Below are positions 27,077 to 38,683 of a DNA stretch of 64,000 nucleotides, one piece after another. This DNA comes from UBA4742 sp963734965 (lineage in GTDB: Bacteria > Actinomycetota > Acidimicrobiia > Acidimicrobiales > Acidimicrobilacustridaceae). The translations under genes and the position numbers were made by a program. The notes below the pieces were generated by a model, which worked only from the letters and a program-made list of their open reading frames with translations, had not been told where the DNA came from and did no database searches. The stretch lies in contig CAVTJK010000004.1 of the NCBI GenBank assembly GCA_963734965.1, positions 1,674,001 through 1,738,000 on the forward strand, in the 5' to 3' direction. Within the stretch, counting starts at the first letter, position 1. Each line of letters starts with the position of its first letter.

Positions 27077-28436
27077 TCAGTGGATCTCCGCCAGCTGGAG
27101 GGCCTCGCCCAGCGTGGCGGCCCGCACGCACCTCGATGCCCTCGGCGGCGGTCGGGCGACAGCCGGGGGACGATGGCCCGCGGTAGCCGAGTCGCACCGC
27201 CTCGGTCAGGCGCCGCGTGCACTGCGACACCTGGCGCAGCTCGCCGCCCAGGCCGATCTCGCCGAAGGCCACGAGCCCGTCGGGCAGGGTCGGTCGCGGG
27301 CGGACGAGGCCAGCGCGAGGGCCACGACCGAGATCGACACCCGGATCGCGACAGCTTCACACCGCCTACGACCAGCGCGTAGACGTCGAACTGGACCAGA
27401 TCGATGTCGGCCCGCCGGGCCAGCACGGCCAGCAGCATCGGCAGCCGCCCGGCGTCGAGGCCCTGCGCCGAGCGACGGGGTGAGGGCAGGCGTGGACTTC
27501 ACCACCAGCGCCTGGACCTCGACCAGCAGCGGCCGTTGGCCCTCGATGGTCGGCACGACGACCGAGCCCGAGACGTCCGTCGCGCCGATCGGCCAGGAAC
27601 AGGCCGCTGGCGTCGGGCACCGCCGGCCAGACCACCCTCGGTCATCTCGAACAGGCCGAGCTCGTCGGTCGTGCCGAACCGGTGCTTGGTGGCCCGCAGC
27701 AGGCGCAGCGCGTGGTGACGGTCGCCCTCGAAGGACAGCACCGTGTCGACCACGTGCTCGAGCACACGCGGCCCGGCCAGGCCGCCGTCCTTGGTCACGT
27801 GGCCCACCAGGACGGTGGCGATGCCGGAGGCCTTGGCCTGCTGCACCAGGCGGGCGGCGCACTCGACGCACCTGGGCCACCGAGCCGGGCGCCGAGCCGA
27901 GCTCGGGCTCGTAGATGGTCTGGATCGAGTCGACGACGAGCAGGTCGGGCTCGACCTCGTCGACCTGGGCCAGCAGGCTGCGGCAGAGACGGTCTCGCTG
28001 GCCAGGTAGAGCCGAGGGGCGAGCGTGCCCAGCCGCTGGGCCCGCAGGCGGACCTGCTGCGGCGACTCCTCGGCCGAGACGTAGAGCGCCGTGGCGCCCG
28101 TCTTGGCCACCGCCGAGGCCACCTGCAGCAGCAGCGTCGACTTGCCCACGCCCGGGCTCGCCGCCGACCAGGGTGACCGAGCCGGGCACGAGGCCGCCGC
28201 TCAGCACGCGGTCGACCTCGCTCGAGCCGGTCGAGCGGGGCTGCCACTCGTCGGTGTCGACCTCGGCGATGGGCATGGCCCGCTCGCCGGCCGTGTCGAG
28301 CAGGATCACCGGCGTCGGGGTCGTCGAGCTCTTCGACGAGCGTGTTCCATTCACCACACGACGGGCAGCGACCCACCCACTTGGGACTCGGGCCACCGCA
28401 CTCGGCGCAGCGGAACACCGACTTGGTCTTGGCCAT
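27077..28436 (-). CDS. radA: DNA repair protein RadA (many frameshifts)
   Basis: A RecA-like branch-migration helicase. The N-terminal zinc finger CAECGGPSPKWVGRCPSCGEW, here as two CxxC pairs, is followed by the Walker A region around GEPGVGKST, the Walker B DLLVVDSIQTIYEPEL and KHRFGTTDELGLFEM. The C-terminal Lon-like domain gives VAFGEIGLGGELRQVSQC. At least ten frame changes occur, about one per 100 bp. Reading through them gives the complete family sequence from ATG 28434-28436 to a TGA at 27077-27079, about the normal 450 residues. The gene is probably intact in the organism. It sits upstream of disA. Confidence 0.88.
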
Positions 28437-28472
28437 GGCCCGACCCTACAGACAGGGTGTGACACGGCTGGC

Positions 28473-28522
28473 GAACCTGTGCCGTGACGTGCACCCCCAG
28501 GAGCATCCGACGGCACAGGTTC
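28473..28522. repeat. 52-nt intergenic hairpin element, copy 2
   Basis: A 12-bp inverted repeat (GAACCTGTGCCG at 28473-28484 and CGGCACAGGTTC at 28511-28522) with a 26-nt loop. It matches the copy at 12965-13016 in the whole stem and at 18 of 26 loop positions. It lies upstream of radA and downstream of the LppM-like gene. Confidence 0.9.
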
Positions 28523-28548
28523 AGCTGGGGTGGTGGTGAGGACGGGCG

Positions 28549-29289
28549 CTACGCGGCGTGGCGGGGTTCGTGGTTCGACGGGGGGTGCTGGTGGGCATAG
28601 CGGCGGCGGAGCAGGATCAGGACACCGACCACCACGGTGATGGCGACCACGACGACGAGCACGCCGACCGCCCCCGTGAAGCGGCTCGACGTCACGTGCA
28701 CCGACGTCGGCTGGCGGTCGGCGAAGGTCGGGGCGTAGAGCTTGGCCGCACCGGGGACCTCCACGCTCACCGTGACGTCGACCGACTTCGACACGGGCTG
28801 GCCCTTGGCCAGCTCCTGCACGGCCTCGGCATAGCCGTTGGTCCCGAGCGCGTGATCGAGCTGGGCGTCGCTGAACGTCGCGACCCCCCGGCTCAGGTCG
28901 ATCGTGCCCGCCACCGACCACGACGACGAGAGGGCCGAGCTGGAGTGCGTGACCTTCCAGTCGCGGAAGGCCCCGTCGGGCCCGTTCACCTCGTTCATGA
29001 CCCGCGTGGCCTCGGCCGGGTCGGCGAAGGGCTTGGTCGCCCGCACCCAGGTGAAGCCGTCGGCCTCCTTGGTGGGACCGGTCACCGTCCAGCCCGCCTT
29101 CTTCAGGTCATCGACGCTCAGTTGGGACTTGAGGTCGCCGACCTTGGCCACCGCTTCGGCATCGAGGCCGACCGCGACGGTGACCCGCCCCGATCCATCC
29201 GGGTTGACCTTGGTGTCGACCTGGACCTTCACCTGGCAGCCGACGAGGGCCACCACCAGGCCCACCGCCCCCAGGGCGGACGCGGACAC
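28549..29289 (-). CDS. LppM-like lipoprotein (DUF3153)
   Basis: A 246-residue envelope protein. The signal peptide ends in the lipobox LVGC near residue 18. The mature domain begins VKVQVDTKVNPDGSGRVTVAVG and contains GTIDLSRGVATFSD, as in the LppM family known from mycobacteria. A C-terminal membrane helix (VGVLVVVVAITVVVGVLIL) is followed by a basic tail, so it is held at both ends. The start is GTG 29287-29289, with no good ribosome site. It lies between clpC and radA on the same strand. In mycobacteria LppM affects surface glycolipids and macrophage uptake; whether that applies here is unknown. Confidence 0.82.
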   Translation of the reverse strand: MSASALGAVGLVVALVGCQVKVQVDTKVNPDGSGRVTVAVGLDAEAVAKVGDLKSQLSVDDLKKAGWTVTGPTKEADGFTWVRATKPFADPAEATRVMNEVNGPDGAFRDWKVTHSSSALSSSWSVAGTIDLSRGVATFSDAQLDHALGTNGYAEAVQELAKGQPVSKSVDVTVSVEVPGAAKLYAPTFADRQPTSVHVTSSRFTGAVGVLVVVVAITVVVGVLILLRRRYAHQHPPSNHEPRHAA

Positions 29290-29399
29290 GAGAGCCGCGG
29301 AGAAAGGCGATGACAGGCACGGGCGGCAACGTAGCTCGGGCGGGAAAGGAGACGAGCGCGACCTGTTCGAGCTCGTCGCCGTGCGACCGACGACGAGAG

Positions 29400-31921
29400 C
29401 TATTCGGTCGGGCCGGCCTCGGCCATCTCGACCGGCGGGGGCTCGAAGCCCTCGACGGCCCGGAAGGTGATGACCTTCTCGCCGTTGGGCGACTCGGGGT
29501 CGACCTCGGCGTCGACGATGATCGTCTCGCCGGCCCGGAACTCCTTCCAGAGCAGGCGTTCGGACAGCGAGTCCTCGACCATGCGCTGGATGGCCCGGCG
29601 CAGCGGGCGAGCGCCGAGGGTCGGGTCGTAGCCCTTGTCGGCCAACAGCGTCTTGGCCGCCGGGGTGAGCTCGAGGCCCAGCCCCTGGCCCTCGAGCTGC
29701 TTGGTGACCCGCATGATCATCAGGTCGACGATCTCGGTCACCTCGTCCTTGCTGAGCTCGTGGAACACGATGGTGTCGTCGATGCGGTTCAGGAACTCCG
29801 GCCGGAAGTGCACCTTGAGGGCGTCGTTGACCTTTTCCTTCATCCGCTCGTAGCTGACGGCCTCGTCGGCCTTGGCGAAGCCCAGGTTGGCCTTGCGCAG
29901 ATCCTGCGTGCCCAGGTTGGACGTCATGATCAGCACGGTGTTGCGGAAGTCGACCGACCGACCCTGCGAGTCGGTCAGGCGACCTTCCTCGAGGATCTGC
30001 AGGAGCGTGTTGAACACGTCGGGGTGGGCCTTTTCGATCTCGTCGAAGAGCACCACCGAGAACGGCTTGCGGCGCACGGCCTCGGTGAGCTGACCACCTT
30101 CTTCGTAGCCCACGTAGCCCGGAGGCGATCCGACCAGACGGCTGACGGTGTGCTTCTCCATGTACTCGGACATGTCGAGCTGGATCAGCGACTGCTCGTC
30201 GCCGAAGAGGAACTCGGTGAGCGTCTTGGCCAGCTCGGTCTTGCCCACGCCCGACGGGCCCAGGAAGATGAACGAGCCGCTGGGACGCTTGGGGTCCTTG
30301 AGGCCGGCCCGCGTGCGGCGGATGGCCTGGCTGACGGCCTTGATGGCGTCCTCCTGGCCGATGACCCGCTTGTGCAGCTCGTCCTCCATGCGCAGGAGCT
30401 TGGCCGTCTCCTCCTCGGTCAGCTTGTAGACCGGGATGCCCGTCCAGATCGAGAGGACCTCGGCGATGGACTCCTCGTCGACCTCGTCGAACAGGTCGAT
30501 GCCCGAGTCCTTGATCTCGCGCTCCTTGGTCTCCTTCTCGGCGAGCAGCTCCTTCTCGCGGTCGCGGAGCTTGCCGGCCTCTTCGAAGCGCTGGGCCTCG
30601 ACCGCTTCCTTCTTCTGCTGCACGACCTGGCCGAGCTGGTTCTCGAGCTCCTTGTAGTCCGGCGGGGTCTCCATGCGCTTGATGCGCAGACGCGAGCCGG
30701 CTTCGTCGATCAGGTCGATGGCCTTGTCGGGCAGGTGGCGATCGGAGATGTAGCGATCGGCCAGGTTGGCGGCGGCGACGAGGGCCTGATCGGTGATGGT
30801 GACCCGGTGGTGGGACTCGTAGCGGTCGCGCAGGCCCTTGAGGATCTCGATGGTGTGGGCCACCGACGGCTCTTCGACCTTGATGGGCTGGAAGCGACGC
30901 TCGAGGGCGGCGTCCTTCTCGAGGTGCTTGCGGTACTCGTCGAGGGTGGTGGCCCCGATGGTCTGCAGCTCGCCGCGGGCCAGCATGGGCTTGAGGATCG
31001 AGGCGGCGTCGATGGCCCCCTCGGCCGCACCGGCCCCGACGAGGGTGTGGAGCTCGTCGATGAACAGGATGATGTCGCCGCGGGTCTTGATCTCCTTGAG
31101 CACCTTCTTGAGGCGCTCCTCGAAGTCGCCGCGATAGCGGCTGCCGGCGACCAGCGCACCGAGGTCGAGCGTGTAGAGCTGCTTGTTGTGCAGCGTCTCG
31201 GGCACGTTGTCGGCGGCGATCGACTGGGCCAGGCCCTCGACGATGGCCGTCTTGCCGACGCCGGGCTCGCCGATGAGCACCGGGTTGTTCTTGGTGCGGC
31301 GCGCGACAGGACCTGCATGACGCGCTCGGTCTCGCGGGCGCGGCCGATCACGGGATCGAGCTTCTTGTCGCGCGCCAGCTGGGTGAGGTTGCGACCGAAC
31401 TGGTCGAGCACGAGCGAGCCCGACGGGGTCTGCTCGCCCGAACCGCCGGCGGTGGCGCCGGCCTTCTCCTGGCCACCCGGACCGGAGTAGCCCGAGAGCA
31501 GCTGGATGACCTGTTGGCGGACACGACTGAGGTCGGCGCCCAACTTGACGAGCACCTGGGCGGCCACGCCCTCGCCTTCGCGGATCAGCCCGAGCAGGAT
31601 GTGCTCGGTGCCGATGTAGTTGTGGCCGAGTTGGAGGGCCTCCCGCAACGAGAGCTCGAGCACCTTCTTGGCGCGAGGGGTGAACGGGATGTGGCCCGAC
31701 GGGGACGACCCACCTTGACCGATGATCTCCTCGACCTGGCTGCGCACGGCCTCGAGCGAGATGCCGAGGGACTCGAGCGCCTTCGCGGCGACACCCTCAC
31801 CCTCGTGGATCAGCCCGAGCAGGATGTGCTCGGTGCCGATGTAGTTGTGGTTGAGCAGCCGCGCTTCCTCTTGGGCGAGGACGACGACACGGCGGGCCCG
31901 GTCGGTGAATCGTTCGAACAA
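29400..31921 (-). CDS. clpC: ATP-dependent Clp protease ATPase subunit ClpC (one frameshift)
   Basis: The AAA+ unfoldase that feeds substrates to ClpP. The N domain has two Clp_N repeats (NHNYIGTEHILLGL and GHNYIGTEHILLGL). AAA-1 has GEPGVGKTAIVEGLA, the UVR-containing middle domain follows, and AAA-2 has FLGPSGVGKTELAKTL. A two-base excess near 31297-31305, in GCGCGC, breaks the frame; removing it gives 840 codons, the normal length. The start is TTG at 31921, chosen because GGGAGG lies 6 nt upstream and the family begins with FERFTDRARRVV; an ATG near 31950 in frame is less likely. The protein is essential in relatives, so the frameshift is probably an error. Confidence 0.96.
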
Positions 31922-32393
31922 GGACTGCCTCCCTGGGAGGACTCCCATGGGCTGGGGATCTTCCGGCAAGTGTAACCCCCTCCCCCCGGAACACACGGTG
32001 CGGGGACGGGGCTTCGGGCCGTGACGGAGAGCCGGCACCGGGGCTCTCCCTCCTCATCGGCTGATCCCCTGAGCCCATGAGGTGACCGATTCCACCGAGC
32101 CCGATCGGGCCGCCATTCGCTCCCGGTGCGCACACCACGCTCCGCGTTTGCGGGCCCCACCGACGCCGACTTGGCCAGAAATCCTCGGACCGATTCGCGT
32201 CATTGACCGAACGGTCCATTTGTCGCACGTGGGCTGGTCACCGGGGACCGGACCGGCGAGTCGCCCGGCATCCGCGTCTATATGTGCGGCGCAGATCACA
32301 ATGGAAGGGGCGGCACAATTCATAAGGAACACGCGACTGCGTCCGATGAATAGCTCACAGCCCCTCGCCAGCCGAACAGGAAGGGCAGGCGCA
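31922..32393. other. 472-bp intergenic region between clpC and the solute-binding protein gene
   Basis: No gene is supported. This is the divergent promoter region. On the plus strand the sequence becomes AT-richer from about 32200, with a small inverted repeat GACCGAACGGTC at 32205-32216, a possible TATATG box at about 32279-32284 and CATAAGGA near 32325. None matches a known operator well. No HAIR or ClgR-type site was recognised before clpC. Confidence 0.5.
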
Positions 32394-34091
32394 ATGCCGA
32401 CCCACGCACCAGGCTCCGCTCGACCCCGAGCCCGCATCACGCTCACCGCCGTGGTCTCCGTCCTGGCCTTCGCGGCCGTGGCGTGCGGGTCCTCCAGCCC
32501 CAAGGCGGCGCCGTCGGGCACCGGCGCCGAGGCCGCCAAGCCTCACTCCGGCGGCACGCTCGTGGTCGGCGTCCGCGCCGAGACCAACGGCTGGAACCCG
32601 ACCACGGCCCAGTGGGCCGACACCGGCAGCCTCGAGGGCTCGACGGTGCTCGAGCCGCTGGCCACGGTCGGGGCCGACAGCGGGGCCAAGCCCTGGCTGG
32701 CGACCGACTGGTACCCGAACACGACCTTCACCAAGTGGGTCGTCAACCTGCAGAAGGGCGTCACGTTCCAGGACGGCGAGCCGTTCAACGCCGACGCCGC
32801 CGTGGCCAGCCTGAACGCGGCGACCCAAGGGCACGCTGTCCGGGCTGGCCGTCGGCCCGATGTTCCAGGCCGTGCAGAAGCTCAGCGACTCGAGCGTCGA
32901 GATCGACCTGACCCAGCCCTGGGCCGCCTTCCCCAGCAGCTTCCTCATGGGCGGCTCGGCCTTCATGATGGCGCCCACCATGATCAACTCGTCCGACGGG
33001 CAGCAGGGAGTACCACCCGATCGGCACCGGTCCGTTCACCTTCGACAGCTGGAAGAGCGGCGACACGTTCACGGTGAAGAAGAACCCGACCTACTGGGGC
33101 GGCCTCGACGCGTCGGGCAAGCCCCGCACCGGCCAGGGCCTGCCCTACCTGGACGAGATCCAGTTCAGGTCATCACCGACGACTCCACCCGCACCGCCGC
33201 CCTGCAGAACGGCGACATCAACATGGAGTACACGACCTCGGCCGCCGACGCCACCAGACTGGCCGGGAGCTACACCGAGCTGCAGGACTGGGACACCGAG
33301 CAGCCTTCATCATGCCCAACACGGCGCCGACCGTCGGCGGCAAGGCCAACCCGCTCAGCAACGTCCACGCCCGCATGGCCCTGGCCTACGCCACCACCGG
33401 GACCCAGGTCGCCAAGCAGATCGGCGCCGGCGTCCAGGTCCCGACCTCGCCGTGGGGGCCCAACAACCCGTGGGGCATGCCCGTCCTCGCAGAACGGCTA
33501 CGTGAACTACAACCTGACCCAGGCCAAGGCCCAGGTGGCCCAGTACGAACACGGACACCGGCCAGACCGGCCTCACCTTCACCCTCTCGGGTCTGCCCAG
33601 CGTGGACGACGCCCGCACCCTCCAGCTGCTCCAGGGGCAGTGGAAGCAGGCCGGCATCACCGTGAACATCGAGACCCTCGAGCAGACCGCCTACATCACC
33701 AAGATCGCCACCGGCGGCTACCAGGCCGCGTTCTTCCGCAACTACGGCTACCCCGACCCCGACCAGGACTACTACTTCTGGTCGTCGACCACGGCCAAGG
33801 GCGTGGGCAACATCAGCATCAACTTCACCCAGTACACGACCCCGCCGATCGAGAAGGACGTCGACCACGGGCGCCAGAGCGGCTACGCCAAGATCCGCAA
33901 GACGGCCTACGACGACCTGGTCAAGCAGCTCAACGCCGGGTTCACCAACATCTGGCTGTACTCGACGCCCTACAGCTTCATCGCCCAGAAGAAGGTCAAG
34001 GGGCTCAACGCGCCGGGTGGACCGTCCCCATCGCCTTCGGCAACTACTCAGCCCGAAGACCTGGTGGTCGAACGTCTGGCTCCAGAGCTGA
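32394..34091 (+). CDS. Extracellular solute-binding protein, family 5 (several frameshifts)
   Basis: A periplasmic-type lipoprotein of peptide/nickel ABC importers. The signal peptide ends in a lipobox (FAAVACGSS). The SBP_bac_5 pattern is visible in GGTLVVGVRAETNGWNPT, VVNLQKGVTFQDGEPFNADAAVASL, IGTGPFTFDSWKSGD and AAFFRNYGYPDPDQDYYFW. Frame changes occur near 32830, 33006, 33168, 33305, 33481, 33550, 34022 and 34053, mostly single extra bases. Reading through them gives one continuous protein ending with NVWLQS at TGA 34089-34091. No permease or ATPase gene is adjacent, so the transporter partners are elsewhere or the protein acts with the neighbouring sensor kinase. Substrate unknown. Confidence 0.83.
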
Positions 34092-34160
34092 TCCGCGGGT
34101 CCGACCGGGCACGATCCGACGCTGGGTCGAGAGCTCGGGCCGGTGGCTAGGCTGACCGCC

Positions 34161-35299
34161 ATGGTGCCCGGGCGACGGCCGTTGGATCCCGATCGGGCGG
34201 CCGGACGATCAGGTCGCCCTCGACCGCGAGCTGCTCACCGGTGTCGTCGTCCTGCGCTGGGCCACCTGGCTCTGGATGGCCGTGCTGGTGGTGGTCGACG
34301 CCCGCGGCCACCGGTTCGCCACCTGTGGGCGGCCTGGTCCTGGTGACCGCTGGCCCTCGCTGTTCACCGCGTGGGCCACGGTGATGCTGCGGACCAACCC
34401 GGCCGCGCTGCTCCAGCCCGGCGGCCGTGGCCACCGAGCTGGGCATCGCCGGGCTGCTCGTGTTCGCCGACCAGTGGGTCTACGGCCACGCCCATTCGCA
34501 GTCGCTCGGCTCGGCCTGGCCGCTGGCCGCGGTCCTCACCGTGGGCATCGCCTACGGCACCCGGGCCGGAGCCGGGGCCGGCTTCGCGCTCGGCGTGCTG
34601 CACTGGCTCGGCGACCTGTCCTTCGTGACCCGACCGTGGACGTGGGATCGGCCTGGCTCGCCTGGAGCACGCTGGTGCTGTTCACCCTGGCCGGCGCGGT
34701 GGCCGGGTTCGCCGCCCGCCGGGTGCGCGAGGCCGAGCGTCGGCCATCTCCGCGGCCCGGGCCCGCGAGGAGGTGTCGCGCACCCTCCACGACGGCGTGC
34801 TCCAGACGCTTGGCGGTCGTGCAGCGCCGCTCCGACGACGACGAGCTGGTGGCGCTGGCCCGCGACCAGGAGCTCGAGCTGCGCGAGTTCCTGTTCGGCG
34901 CCGATCCTGCGCCACCCGGGCCTGGGGTCCACCCTGCGGGCGGCGTCGGCCCGGGTCGAGCGGCACCCACGGCCTGCGCACCCAGGTGATCCTGGCCGAC
35001 GAGCCGTCGGTGTCCGACCCGGTGGCCCGGGCCGTGGGCGGCGCGGTGAGCGAGGCGCTGACCAACGCGGCCAAGCACGGCGGAGGCCACCCAGCGCGAC
35101 GGTGTACGTGGAGGTGGCCGATCGGGGCGGCCTGTTCTGCTCGGTCAAGGACGACGGACGCGGCTTCGATCCGGCCACCAGCCCCGAAGGGGTGGGACTG
35201 ACCCGCTCGATCCGGGGCCGGATCGACGAGGTGGGCGGACGGGTCGAGGTCGCGGTCGCGCCCGGCCGGGGCGCCGAGGTCAGACTGTGGGTCCCATGA
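34161..35299 (+). CDS. Membrane sensor histidine kinase, NarL-partner type (several frameshifts)
   Basis: A HisKA_3/HATPase_c kinase. Several membrane helices make up the first half (LLTGVVVLRWATWLWMAVLV, AWPLAAVLTVGIAYGTRAG). The phosphoacceptor motif lies in VSRTLHDGVLQTL, followed by LELREFLFGAD. The ATP domain includes SEALTNAAKHGG, VKDDGRGFDP and GVGLTRSIRGRI. Multiple frame changes occur, and the predicted order is clear only when they are read through. Its stop overlaps the response-regulator ATG (ATGA), so the two form one operon. The signal is unknown; the solute-binding protein gene 69 bp upstream could be part of the sensing module. Confidence 0.83.
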
Positions 35300-35945
35300 C
35301 CGGCGACCTCCGATCCGGCCCGGGTGATCCGGGTGGTGCTGGCCGACGACCACCCGATCTGGCGGACGCGGCGTCCGAGCCGACCTGGGCCAGAACTTCA
35401 CGGTGGTGGGCGAGGCCGGCGACGCGGTCGAGGCCATCGAGGTCATCGCGTCGCACCGAGCCCGATCTGGTGGTGTGCGACCTGCACATGCCCAACGGCG
35501 GTGGCATCGAGGTGGCCCGGGTCTGCGGCGAGCAAGACCCGCATCGTGATGCTGACGGTGTCGGAGACCGAGCGGGATCTGCTCGACGCGGTGGCCGCCG
35601 GGGCGGTCGGCTACCTGGTCAAGTCCACACCGCCCGACGAGCTGCGCCAGGCGCTGTGGCGCGCCGCCAACGGCGAGCCGGTGTTCTCGCCGGCCCTGGC
35701 CGCGCTGGTGCTGGGCGAGTTCCGGCGCCTGTCGCGGGCCACCGAGGACAGCCAGCCGCTGTCGCGCTCGCGAACGCGAGGTGCTCCAGCTGGTGGCCCG
35801 CGGCCACACCTACCGCGAGATCGGCGAGGAGCTGTTCATCTCGACCAAGACGGTCGAGAACCACGTCCGCAACATCCTGGGCAAGCTCCACCTGAACCGC
35901 CGCCAGGAGCTCGTCCGCTACGCCCTGGACCACGGGCTGGAGTAG
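35296..35945 (+). CDS. NarL/LuxR-family response regulator (several frameshifts)
   Basis: The receiver domain starts RVVLADDHPIWR; the phosphoacceptor Asp is in LVVCDLHMPNGGG, and the Thr/Lys switch is in VMLTVSE and YLVKSTPPDEL. The LuxR helix-turn-helix at the C terminus is ARGHTYREIGEELFISTKTVENHVRN. Five single insertions account for the frame changes; without them the gene is 215 codons, the usual length. Its partner is the kinase directly upstream. An 18-bp palindrome 43 bp past the stop is a possible binding site. Confidence 0.88.
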
Positions 35946-35987
35946 CCGCCGGACGGGGCGGTCGCCGGCGCGGACCGCCTAGGGGGT

Positions 35988-36005
35988 CCCCAGAGGCCTC
36001 TGGGG
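35988..36005. promoter_or_regulatory. Perfect 18-bp palindrome between the response regulator and membrane protein genes
   Basis: CCCCAGAGG / CCTCTGGGG reads the same on both strands. It lies 43 bp after the regulator stop and 48 bp before the ATG of the next gene. NarL-type regulators bind inverted repeats, so it could be an operator, or a terminator for the kinase-regulator operon. It has no loop and no T-tract. Confidence 0.35.
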
Positions 36006-36053
36006 GATGACGCCCGGATGGTCGGGGGATCGCTCGAGGCTCACCGTGGAGCC

Positions 36054-38655
36054 ATGACCAACACCACGCTGCGTCCACCCCCTCCGACCCGGTCCCAGGC
36101 GACGCCTCCGCCCCCGCCCCACCCGCGGTTCCAGCCAACCCCGCCGCCGCCCGACCCCGAGACCCGGACCGCATCCCGAGCCGGGGCCATCTGGGTCACG
36201 GCCACCGGCGCGTTCCTCGCTGTTCGCGGCCGCCGCCGTGTTCGTGGCCGTGCAGTGGGACCACATCCCCGATGCGGTGAAGCTCGGCCGCGCTCGGGCC
36301 TGCTGTGCAGCGGCTGCCTGCTGGCCGGTCGCGCCCTGCGTCGCCCGCTGCCGGCCACGGCCACCGTGCTCTACCACCTCGGCGCCTTCCTGATCCCGGT
36401 GGTGAGCGCGGCGGTGGCCGTCCACGCACGGCGCCGGCTGGTCGACCATGGTGCTGGTCGAGGGAACGGTCGGCTCGCGCGCCTTCTGGGTGCTCGACCG
36501 GGTCGAGCGTTCGAGTGGTCCTGGAGTGGGCCACGACCGCCGCCGTGGTGGTGGCCGCCATCGGCCTGGGCGCCCGACGCGCGGCTGCCGGCCCCGTGGT
36601 CCTGGCGGCCATGGCCGTGGTGGCGGCCGAGCTCGCGCGGTCGCCACGTCGGGCCATCGCTGGGCCCTGGTGGTCGGGCTGGGCCCGCTGGTCGCCGTCG
36701 GCGCGCCGGCGCTGGCCGCTCGGTCCGGGCGTCTTGGTCGCACTCGGTCTGACCGGTCGCAGCCCCGCCTGCGCGGCGCGTCGGCGCGGCGCGCGTCGGC
36801 CGCCGTCGGTGCTCGGGCCGCGACGCCGCCCGACGCCACAGCCTGCTCCTGGTGGTGGCTCGCGGCGGTGACCGCCGCCATCGGTCTGGTCGACGGCTGG
36901 AGCCTCGCTCGTGCCACCGGGGCTCGCTCGACCTGATCGGCGCCGCCGCCCTGTTCGCTGCTGCGTCGAGCTGGTGGCCTGGGCCACCGACCGCCGACCC
37001 GTTCTGGTCGCCGACCGACCAAGGTCGCTGGCCATCGCCTGGCCGAGGCGGTGGCCGCCGGGGCCATCGGCCTGGCTCGGGCTGTTCGGCCTGTTCCTCC
37101 TGGGCGACCCTGGACGGGACGAGCCTCCCATCGTCGACCCGGGCGGCCATCCTGCGTGGCCGGTGGCCTGGCCCTGTCGGCGTGGTTCGTCGCCGATCGT
37201 CCGACGCCGACAGGCCGACCGCACGCCGATGGGCATCGCCCTGCTGGTGGGGGCGGGCTGGTCGCCGGCCACCGTGGCCCTGGCCGCGACGTCGGTGGCG
37301 GTGGTGGCCGCGGCCACCGGCTCGGCCCGATGGCTCGGGATCACGGCCGTGGCCGTGGTCGCCTTCCTGCTCGTCGTGTCAGGGCGACCGGAGGCGCCGA
37401 TGTCCTGGCCTTGTGCTGACCGTTCCCGCGCCCTTCGCCGCCCTGCACCATCCGGGCGTGGAGCGCCGCGCTCGGCCTGGGCGGCGCGCTGGTGCTGGCC
37501 TCGGTCACCGTCATCCACGCCCCGCTGATCCGCGACCGAGGCCGACGAGCAAGCCACGTGGATGCTGGCCGTGAGCACGACGTTGCCGACGGTCGCGGCG
37601 TGTTCGCCAGCGCGGACCGGTGAGCGTGCTCCCCGCCGCCATCGCCGCGGTGCTCATCCTGTGGACGTGCGGCATCGTGCTCGAAGAGGCCGAGGTCGGC
37701 GACCGCTTCAAGGGCATCTGCGCTGGTCCCCCGGGCCGCCGGCCCTCCTCACGCTGATCACCCTACCCGACGCTGCACCCGGCCGGCGTCGCCGCGCTGA
37801 CCGGCTTGCTGGCCGCGCTGGCCCTGCTCGACGCCATCGCCTGGCGGCGACCGCTGATGGCCGCTCCAGGCCGCGCTGCTCGCCCCAGTCACCGTGGCCG
37901 CGGCGGCTCCTCGCCCGGCGCCACCACCCCGCGGTCGCCGCCCTGTCGACGATGGGTTTGGCCGTGGTGGCCACGGCCCTCGACGATCCTGCCCGAGGGC
38001 GTGGCGGTGGCCAACGGACGGGTCGCCGCCAGCGCGGTGGCCCGGCCCTCGTGATCGGTGGCGGGCCGGACCGGCCGCGCTGGCCACCATGTTCATCGTG
38101 ATCGGCGGACTGGGCCTCGCCTGGGCGGTCCGCTTCGAGCTGGCTCGACATCGCCCTGGTCGGCGGGTTGGTCGCTCATCGGTGGCATCTGGCTGCACCT
38201 GGTCGACCACCACGTGCGGGTCAGCGAGCCCTACCTGGCTCCGGTCGCGCTGACCCTGCTGGTGGCGGGTCGCAGGCCCGGCGCCGGTCGACGCTGAGCT
38301 CGTGGGTCGCCTACGGACCGGCGGTCGCCCTGCTCGGAGGAGCGGCACTGGTGGAACGGGTCACCGGCGGCGGCGCCGGTCACGCCCTCGTGGCCGGTGC
38401 TGTCGGCGTGGTCGCGGTGATCGTGGGTGGTCAACGACGACTGATCGCCCCACTGCTGCATCGGCACGGCGCTGCTGGTCGCGCTCACGCGTCCACGAGT
38501 CGCTGGCCGTGACCGCCGGCGTGCCCACGTGGGGCTGGCTGGGCCTGGGCGGTATCACCCTGATCGCCGCCGGCGTGACGATGGAGCGAGCCGAGTCGAC
38601 GCCCCTCGACACCGGTCGCCGGGTCGTGGACGTGGTCGACGAGCGCTTCAGCTGA
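36054..38655 (+). CDS. Large multi-pass membrane protein (heavily frameshifted)
   Basis: A predicted integral membrane protein of about 860 residues. The N terminus is a Pro-rich cytoplasmic tail (PPPPTRSQATPPPPPHPR); the remainder alternates Ala/Val/Leu-rich helices in whichever frame is correct, for example ATVLYHLGAFLIPVVSAAVA, TAAVVVAAIGLGA and GWLGLGGITLIAAGVTME at the end. The pattern resembles the actinobacterial SCO7613-type or DUF2157/DUF2339-type membrane proteins, but I cannot assign a family with confidence. The frame changes about every 80-120 bp. The start is ATG 36054 and the last frame ends at TGA 38653-38655. Confidence 0.6.
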
Positions 38656-38683
38656 CTGACGGCGGCAGGCCGGCGCCGGGTCC

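Noticed and set aside
29310..31490. Long open frame (726 codons) antisense to clpC
   Set aside because: It mirrors clpC codons in high-GC DNA, has no recognisable domain and its protein lacks normal composition. It is a by-product of GC-rich third positions.
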